Shown piece by piece: positions 57,621 to 64,000 of a stretch of DNA of 64,000 nucleotides. The DNA lies in NCBI GenBank assembly GCA_904066235.2, contig CAJFCV020000002.1, positions 8,742,001 to 8,806,000 on the forward strand, given 5' to 3'. Origin of the DNA: Bursaphelenchus xylophilus. Lineage: Eukaryota; Nematoda; Chromadorea; Rhabditida; Aphelenchoididae. The position numbers and the translations under genes were made by a program. Within the stretch, counting starts at the first letter, position 1. Every line of letters begins with the position of its first letter. A model generated the notes under the pieces. The model made no database searches. It was not told the DNA's origin and was given only the letters and a program-made list of their open reading frames with translations.

Positions 57621-59757
57621 ATGACGTTTCAAAAAGCAGTATTAAAATTTTTTGGAGACAAAAAAGGTCTAATTATCGCCCAGTTGGCAGCTTTCCTTCT
57701 GATTTTTAGTCATATTCAATATCCACCACAGTCAATGCACGTCCCACCACGAAAAATTCCCGTTTGGCATTCCGTTTATTTTGCTGCTTTTGGCCGAAAC
57801 GGACAAGATTTTTTTGGAACACACGTTCTCTTTGCAAATAGCCTTGAGTGCGGGTTGAAAACACACCAGGAAGGGTTTTGTGATCTCTTCTTCTTCATCA
57901 TGTTCAAGACCGTTGGGCACATCCCGAATAAATTGCCAGGTAAACGTTTTTATACATTGTTTTTGTTGCGTTTAGGCGGGAAGGAGTAAACTTTACTGTT
58001 TGTTGTTGTTTGGTGTGGAATTTTGATAAAGAACTTGATTTTGGAAAGTTGTATTGATGTTGTTGATGAATTTGGATGTGCTGAATTTTTGGTGTGTTTT
58101 TTGGATGACGCAATATCAGTCGCCTGTCGAAAGAGAGATTACTTATGTCCATGAGGGGTTTTGGATTAAAAATAATGGCTACTATGTTTTAATTTATTGT
58201 TTATGTAATTTCAGGTCGACATCGATGTGAGTGTCAAGCCAGAGTTCATGGACTCATCCGGAATTGCACTGGATGCGGGAGAATCGTTTGTGAGCAAGAG
58301 GGATCAGGTCCGTGTGTGTTCTGTGGGAAGTTTGTCTGTACGAAAGAAGAGGAAAATGTAAGAGTTTGAATCTTTTCTGTTCGTTGTTTAGGACATCAGA
58401 AGTGACGTTTATTTGCCCGTTTACATGAAATATGATGAAATTTTGATTACTGAACTATATCAGAATTTTCAAATTTTACAATGGGATATGTTTCAGATTA
58501 TAATGAACGACAAGAAACGGGGAATGCAACTTGAAAAGGACCTGATGAAGAAAGCTGGGTATGGTTCGGATCTCAGTCGGAGTCGAGAAGAAGCTGAAGC
58601 CGAAAAATACCGAGATCAACTTCTCAAAGCCGACAGGGAAAGGTACGAGTTTCAGAGTTGGTTTTCTTTTCATTTTAGACCGATATAAGTTTGTATTTTA
58701 ATTCAGTGTTGTTCGTAATCGAGTGCTGGATTTGGACTCGGACTACTACAACGTCGAGAATGGACATTATTTGACAGCTGAAGAGCGAAAGGCCATTCAG
58801 AAAAGGAAAGAGGAACTTCATAGACAACGACTGAATCGAAAGGATCGGGGCTTCAAAATGGATCTGGATTTTGCTTCTGGCAGTGTGAAGGAGATCAAGG
58901 TAAAAGTTTCATTTTCATACCATTTTTTATTTTTTTAGCTTGACAACGATATTGAGAAGGAAGATGATGAAGTGATTCAAGGAATTTTGAATCGAGCCGA
59001 AGAAAGAAGAGAGCGAGAACGACATCAACAAGTCTACCAGGACCGAAGGGAAGATCTGCCCAATGTGGATTCATTTCCAGCAAGGGTCAGTATTTTATAT
59101 TATCATTCCTCATTATTTTAGGTAATTCAAGGCACTTCATTTTTTTCAATTTTCAGTACGACCCCAAGAAAACTGTCAGCAAAGATCCAAAGGTACCTAA
59201 AACGGACTGGTCGCGGGCAATATACTTGGACAAGGACGAACGTTACACGGAAACGGAACGACAAGGATGGTGCTTGTCCCTGCCACAACCAAAAGCTTCG
59301 GCGCTTCTGAGAGGTGATATATGGTATACAACATGGCCGGAGGAAGTCAATATTGAAGGCCCAATATTTATAGCGTCAACAGAAAGTCCATCGGACAATC
59401 TGCAAGCGTTTTCGGTGCTAGGGAGGATCGTTTTGAACAATTGTGTGACTATAGTCGAGTTTAAAGATGAGGTAAGAGAATATTGATGACTTGAGGGAAA
59501 ATTTTGCGAATTTTTTGATATATGCGACCTGTAATCAATACCCCATAGAAGTACTTTCCTTTTTAGATTTGTGTTCTATTTTGCTCTCAAAATATTAATT
59601 TCAGAACCCAGAGATCACCTTCCCGCCAGATGTTACAGACCTCTTTGTATTGACCTTTGACTCTCCAGAACCGTTGGGAACCCCATTACCGTACGTATCA
59701 AAGTCGGAACTCCATCGATTACCATCGACTTTGCAATTGGTCCTCAGAAGAATGTAA
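57621..59757 (+). CDS. TRIP4: TRIP4/ASC-1 (activating signal cointegrator 1)
   Basis: Exons 57621-57939, 58215-58357, 58497-58642, 58707-58899, 58939-59085, 59157-59471 and 59605-59757, phases closing to 471 residues if the first ATG is used. Exon 2 encodes the C2HC5 zinc finger almost exactly as in animals: 'LPGRHRCECQARVHGL', 'NCTGCGRIVCEQEGSGPC', 'VFCGKFVC'. Then come the helical region with 'DSDYYNVENGHYLT' and, in exon 6, an ASCH domain starting 'WCLSLPQPKASALLRG'. TRIP4 is a subunit of the ASC-1 complex with ASCC1-3, which acts in transcription coactivation, alkylation repair and splitting of stalled ribosomes. The N-terminus is doubtful: exon 1 as written has a hydrophobic run unlike other TRIP4 proteins. 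An ATG at 57735, after a good acceptor at 57709, may be the true start (433 residues). Confidence 0.85.
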
Positions 59758-59990
59758 TTTATCTTTTGATAATTAATTTATATCGGTTCAATCTTCACGG
59801 GTGAATAAATGTGATTTTTAAACGGGAAAATGAGGTGTAGAGTTGAAATGTGTTGAAATCGCATTGATATCTTGTGGGTTCACTTACGTTTTGGAAGATT
59901 TTGTCATCGGACGTCATGTATAATATAATTTGTGATTAATAACCGGAATTTTCGTTTTGTCAGAGGTACGGAAACTAAAATTGGAGCAAA

Positions 59991-61558
59991 ATGGCCACAG
60001 TTGAATTGAAGAAAACCCCCACGGAACCAACTGATCAGGACGTAAGTCTGTCGGATATAGTAAATACTAGTGTCAATTTCAGACTGATGATGTGAAGTAC
60101 GCTAAGAGTCTTGGAAGCAAGGCCTTGGTTGGAGTTGCGACTTACCCATTGACCTTTGCCAAGACCTTGTTCCAGCTCGGCTATGAACCTTATCCATTGA
60201 GCACTGGCCGAGTTTTTATCGCCTTCGGCCGCGAAGCCTACTTTCTTCCAAATGCCCTGAAGTACAGTGAGTTGTTTAGAGCATGATAGGAACTATTATG
60301 AATTATTTTTTCAAGAGAGATTTTTTTTTGAATATCACCTAGTGTAATATAATATTTTCAGTCCGCAATATCTACGTTGAACATGGCGCTCTGGCCCTTT
60401 GGAGAGGAGCCGAAGCCGGCTTCGTCGGCACTTTGGTTGGTGGAACCGCTTCCTATGTGTTTGAGAAGTACATTGATGAATATTATCCGGAAATTGGAGG
60501 GAAGAACGATAATGTTAAAAAGGCTGAAGAGGAATTGGACGACTATGAAAGCTTCCAGGTCCATTTCAGAACTGCCATCAGGCAGACTTTGACTCACACT
60601 GTCGGCTTGATCGCTCAAAGACCATTGACTGGTAAGAAAATAAAATTTTTGCGCAGTGCAGCGCAGATTTTTTGATTTTTTTGCGGTGTGCAATGTCATA
60701 ATGGATTTTTAGAAAAATTATTTTTTTATTTTTAGTCTTGATGGTCCGTGAAATCGCCCAGCACATTGGCGGAGAGTCTAAATATCCCAACTTTTTCACT
60801 GGAATCCTCCGCGTCGGCGAAGAAGAAGGCCCTGGCGGACTTTTCTCGGGCCTAATTCCTGCTCTGATCACCGACTTCATCTTGGTTTGGGGAGTGAACA
60901 CTCTCTCATATGCCGCTGAACGTCTCCTTTTGCACGCCGAGCGCAACAACAAGGACGATAAACAGGCGGTGGACACAATTCGGAACTTGAGGAAAGTGAC
61001 GAATGTCCTGGTGCCATTCGTCGTCTCCGGCTGGTCATATCCGTTCGCTGTGTGCTCTACAGTTATGTCTGTGACTGGATCAAAGTGAGTTTGAGGCAGG
61101 GGAGAGGATTTGGATATTGTTTTAGGTCTGGGTAAAAATTTGGTCTTGAGAAAAAAAATTTTTGGTCGTAATTTTGTTAGTTTCGCGCGGAAAAAATGGT
61201 TTTTTGTGAAAGTTTCATACCTATTTCTACCTTTACGGCAGAAATAGGTATGAAACTTTTAGTCCCGAAATTCGGTAAAAAGTCTCAAATTTTCGCCGAC
61301 TTTTGATCTAAAAATCTCGGTGATACTTGGTGTTTATCAGAGATTTTTATCAATTTCATACCTAATTTACCCTATTTCAGCTTGGTAGTCTCCCTCCTTC
61401 CTTACGCTCCCCTCCATGGCCATTGGACCGACGCCTATCACTACTTGAAGCCCCATGGCCTCCAAAGAGGAGCCCGCCTCTTCCTCCGTGAACAAAAGGG
61501 TGCCGTCAGCGTCGGCGCCGACCATCAGCTCTATGCCAGCAACAAGTTCTTCATCTAA
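59991..61558 (+). CDS. mtch-1: MTCH (mitochondrial carrier homologue, MTCH2-like)
   Basis: Five exons, 59991-60041, 60083-60266, 60362-60631, 60736-61084 and 61381-61558; phases close to 343 residues, close to the length of animal MTCH proteins. Recognisable blocks: 'VGVATYPLTFAKTLFQLGYEP' (first carrier-like helix pair), 'GRVFIAFGREAYFLPNALKY', 'GALALWRGAEAGFVG', 'FSGLIPALITD' and 'SWSYPFAVCSTVMSV'-like final helices, with 'LPYAPLHGHWTDAYHYL' in the C-terminal part. MTCH proteins descend from mitochondrial carriers but reside in the outer membrane, where MTCH2 inserts alpha-helical proteins. Codon use suggests steady, fairly high expression. Intron 4 contains a fragment of a CAGGGG/TNA repeat with a perfect 20-bp hairpin. 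A divergent paralogue lies 6.7 kb upstream. Confidence 0.92.
61209..61259. repeat. Perfect 20-bp hairpin in MTCH intron 4
   Basis: AAAGTTTCATACCTATTTCT and its exact inverse flank an 11-base loop. It sits inside a truncated CAGGGG/TNA repeat (about 61140-61325); other copies have only the right-hand version of this block, so the left arm is a local inverted duplication. Confidence 0.75.
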
Positions 61559-62041
61559 AGCTCTCTTTTACTGTAATGAATAGTACATGCAGTACTATCT
61601 ATTAATAGTATAAGCATTTTCATGTTTTGTAGTTTGTGTTCGTGCATCCTGTGTTGTAATATCAGTAATATCGGCTTTTACTGAGACATTACAGTACTGA
61701 TTAGTGGAATAATAAAAAAAGATGAAAATCACTTGGGATTTTGATGACTAAAGATTGATTTAGAAGAGAGACGAAATGTTGCAAAATTATCGGCACTTTT
61801 TCTCGCCCGAAATAATTGCTTTTTCTCGAAAAGGAAGAAGAAAGGCAAGAAAATGCTTTTTGACATTTCGTTTTGAACGAATCGCCAAAAAGGGGCGGGA
61901 ATTTTTTTCTTCTATTTTGGATTGACGTGCGTCAGCCATCAGCGTATACGAACGAGAACAATCCCACCGAAGATCAATGGTTTATTTGAAACGGAACCAA
62001 AGGATCAACCACAGTCAGCTTTCTCATCCTCTCCGCACCTT
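61559..62041. other. Convergent 3' spacer between MTCH and the small membrane-protein gene
   Basis: Holds an AATAAA at about 61707-61712 for MTCH and, at about 61855-61935, half of the element seen nested at 23073-23291. No gene. Confidence 0.5.
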
Positions 62042-62696
62042 CTACTTGGGGTTCTCCTCCACGACCTTGGCCAACTGCTCGGGAGTCATGTCGGGACAGC
62101 TCTCGTATCCGTTGTCGTCCTCCTCGTCCTTCTTATCCTCTGGCGGAGGCGCGTCCTTCTTTCGCCTCATCGACTTAGGTGGGCCGGGCGCGGCGACTGG
62201 TGGTTTCTTGCTCTTCGCCGACTTCTCCTTGGCCGGTTTCTCTTCCTTCACCTCGGATTTTTCCTTTTCACTCTTCTGAAAATTTGAGGTTCAGAATTAG
62301 GGGAAAATTTGGAGTGAAAAAATTGCTTTTTTGAGGTTTTAACTAGATTTTAAAAAGTCAGCTCACCTTTTTTTCGACCGTTGGAGTCTTTGCCGGGGCT
62401 GGCTGTGCAGCGGCTGATACAGGCTTCGCGGTAGATTTCTCCTGAAAAAAGCCCGTTAGATTATCATCATTTTGCTTGAACGCATCTAATTTTAGACTGA
62501 AACCCAAAAACTTTTATCAAATTACCTTCACATTACTCATAGCCGAGCTCTGGGATTGCGCGGGAGAGGGCATTGCCACACTTGCTCCCTTATTCGTCTT
62601 GCCGCACATGACCATACTCAGTCCGAGAACCCAAGACGCGGTCATGGCCAGACCCATAAATGGCCAGAAGTGTTGTGGTATTAAAGACTCCAACAT
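62042..62696 (-). CDS. Small single-TM protein with Lys/Glu/Pro-rich cytoplasmic tail
   Basis: Three minus-strand exons, 62696-62526 (57 codons), 62441-62367 (25) and 62275-62042, all phase 0; 159 residues. Residues 13-32 form one membrane helix ('FMGLAMTASWVLGLSMVMCG'). The remainder is highly charged and low in complexity: repeated Lys/Glu runs, 'PPVAAPGPPKSMRRKKD', then an acidic end 'ESCPDMTPEQLAKVVEENPK'. Codon use in the last exon is GC-rich, which supports real coding. The start is the only ATG ahead of the hydrophobic segment. Family not recognised; the topology resembles small membrane adaptors, but no function is claimed. An additional 5' noncoding exon near 63120 is possible. Confidence 0.7.
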
Positions 62697-63779
62697 TTCT
62701 GCAATACCCGCATATTAGTCACCTTAAAACATCAAATTAAAATTTTTGAATAATCCAAAAAAATTATGATTTTTGCCAAAACTTGGTGAATGGAGCCGGA
62801 GAGAACAAACCCGGCCGGTCAGTTGGATCGCTCTAGTCTGAATGGCCGATTCAGAAATAAATTGGAAAAGTTTAAAAACATTTTTTGTTGAATATGCAAA
62901 TTCTGACAGTTTTAGGAATCCATTTTCTTGGGAAACGCTTTGTAAACCCCCAGGGAGCAATTATGGATAAAAAACAATGGGAAAATACGACTTACTGTAC
63001 CAAAAAAAATTTTTTTGATAATTTTGATGACTATAAAAATTGAAAAAATAGTAAAGAATAAATTTGAAAAATTAGTACTAATTTCTGCCTAAAGACCAAA
63101 CCAAATTTTAATGCCCTTACCGTTCCTCAACATCCACAGATCGTCTCAACAAGCCCTGACGAGCACAGCTTGCTTGGGTCTCACACGTTTTCCTGTTGAA
63201 GTCTCTGAGGAGACAACTTGAGACAAAGATTGATCGTACTGGTTTATTTGAGTGAAAAGCGGCCCTTATATGGGGAAATCCCACGTAGGAAAATACAATC
63301 AAATTTGAATAATAAATGATGATTTCCGTAGGAATTCGGGCTCGAAGTTCGGTCGTTCCGCCTCACATTTCCAAATTCTCCAATCGACGACAAAACTTTC
63401 GGTCGAAAAAAACGACCGCTCAATGTTCTGAATGCCTTGTTTTTAGTGACAGATGGAAATGTTTAGGAAATTTTTGCTTATGAAATCAGGTTTGAGGTGA
63501 TGCCTTGTTGTTCGGAAGCATTTTTTAGACTGACTCAAGATGAAAATGTAAATTTGAATAACGTATTTTACTACAGTATACAAATCCCATATAGTAGCTA
63601 CATTTCAATTAGGCATATTACGGCATAGTTAAACTATTTCGAGTAATTAATTCACTAATGATTTACTAGATCGCATTGTCTGTTGACGCAAAAAAGATGA
63701 CGACTTATCGTTATCAGCTCTAAGTTAATACTATAAATTAAACAAGCAAGTGATGCAACCTCATTGTTTCAACGTTAAA
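62697..63779. other. Divergent spacer
   Basis: About 1.1 kb between the minus-strand TM-protein gene and the plus-strand gene at the edge. A poly-A/T patch lies near 63000-63060. No gene or known repeat. Confidence 0.4.
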
Positions 63780-64000
63780 ATGCTCTTGGCTTTTGTATTT
63801 TTGCTCTTTTCACCGCTGATAAATGCGGTTTCAACCAATTTCTTTCTGAAGATCCATTATCCAGACAAGCATTTCGACAAGTCTCGACGATTACTGATTG
63901 ATATCGCCTGTTCAAATGGCTTTTTCATGGACGCAAATTCATTTCCTGATCTGCTTTATGAGCTGGCTATAAATACAACTGAATCCAAGACCTTCAAGAG
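63780..64000 (+). CDS. Secreted protein, first exon only (cut by window edge)
   Basis: Open from the ATG at 63780 to the end of the window (73 codons). Residues 1-16 form a signal peptide ('LLAFVFLLFSPLINA'). The mature part begins 'VSTNFFLKIHYPDKHF' and has an N-glycosylation sequon (NTT) near its end. Too short to assign a family. The start is preceded by an A-rich context and no upstream in-frame ATG. Confidence 0.6.
   Translation, partial: MLLAFVFLLFSPLINAVSTNFFLKIHYPDKHFDKSRRLLIDIACSNGFFMDANSFPDLLYELAINTTESKTFK

Overview
The window is nuclear DNA from a nematode. It has short introns ending in TTTTCAG-like sites, a yolk-protein vitellogenin, a nematode DB-module secreted protein, a Str-type serpentine chemoreceptor, and introns and spacers filled with foldback (MITE-like) DNA transposons. 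I cannot name the genus. No tRNA, rRNA, CRISPR array or plasmid/phage feature is visible.

Layout. 1-6.4 kb: the 3' half of a chemoreceptor gene (1898-2367) followed by a complete four-exon chemoreceptor (3360-5413). 6.4-8.5 kb (minus): a VPS37-like ESCRT-I subunit whose single intron carries a mariner-derived foldback element, itself broken by a hAT-type insertion with an 8-bp target duplication. 8.7-15.3 kb (minus): an eight-exon secreted DB-module protein with a Pro/Gln-rich middle; one of its introns contains a complete small plus-strand membrane-protein gene (9897-11242). 16.4-21.8 kb: vitellogenin with a TATA box and VPE1/VPE2-like promoter sites. 22.7-26.8 kb: a ten-exon DOMON plus cytochrome b561 reductase. 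26.8-37.7 kb: a gene-poor stretch with repeats and two weak open frames. 37.7-38.5 kb (minus): a two-exon secreted peptide with a CS-alpha-beta (defensin-like) cysteine pattern. 38.7-40.1 kb: a two-level palindrome. 41.3-45.0 kb: an organic solute transporter alpha (OST-alpha) gene with three different transposons in its introns. 45.5-49.4 kb (minus): the mRNA decapping enzyme DCP2. 51.7-61.6 kb (plus): a divergent MTCH paralogue, two tandem secreted all-helical proteins of an unrecognised family, TRIP4/ASC-1, and the conserved MTCH gene. 62.0-62.7 kb (minus): a small one-TM Lys/Pro-rich protein. 63.78 kb: the first exon of a secreted protein cut by the right edge.

How genes may work together. 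Most neighbours look functionally unrelated. The exception worth testing is the plus-strand run at 56.4-61.6 kb, where short gaps and acceptor-like sites before the TRIP4 and MTCH starts suggest a nematode operon with trans-splicing. Exon models were built by hand from splice consensus and reading phase. In the models called complete, all phases close, except that some 5' ends remain uncertain (noted per gene).
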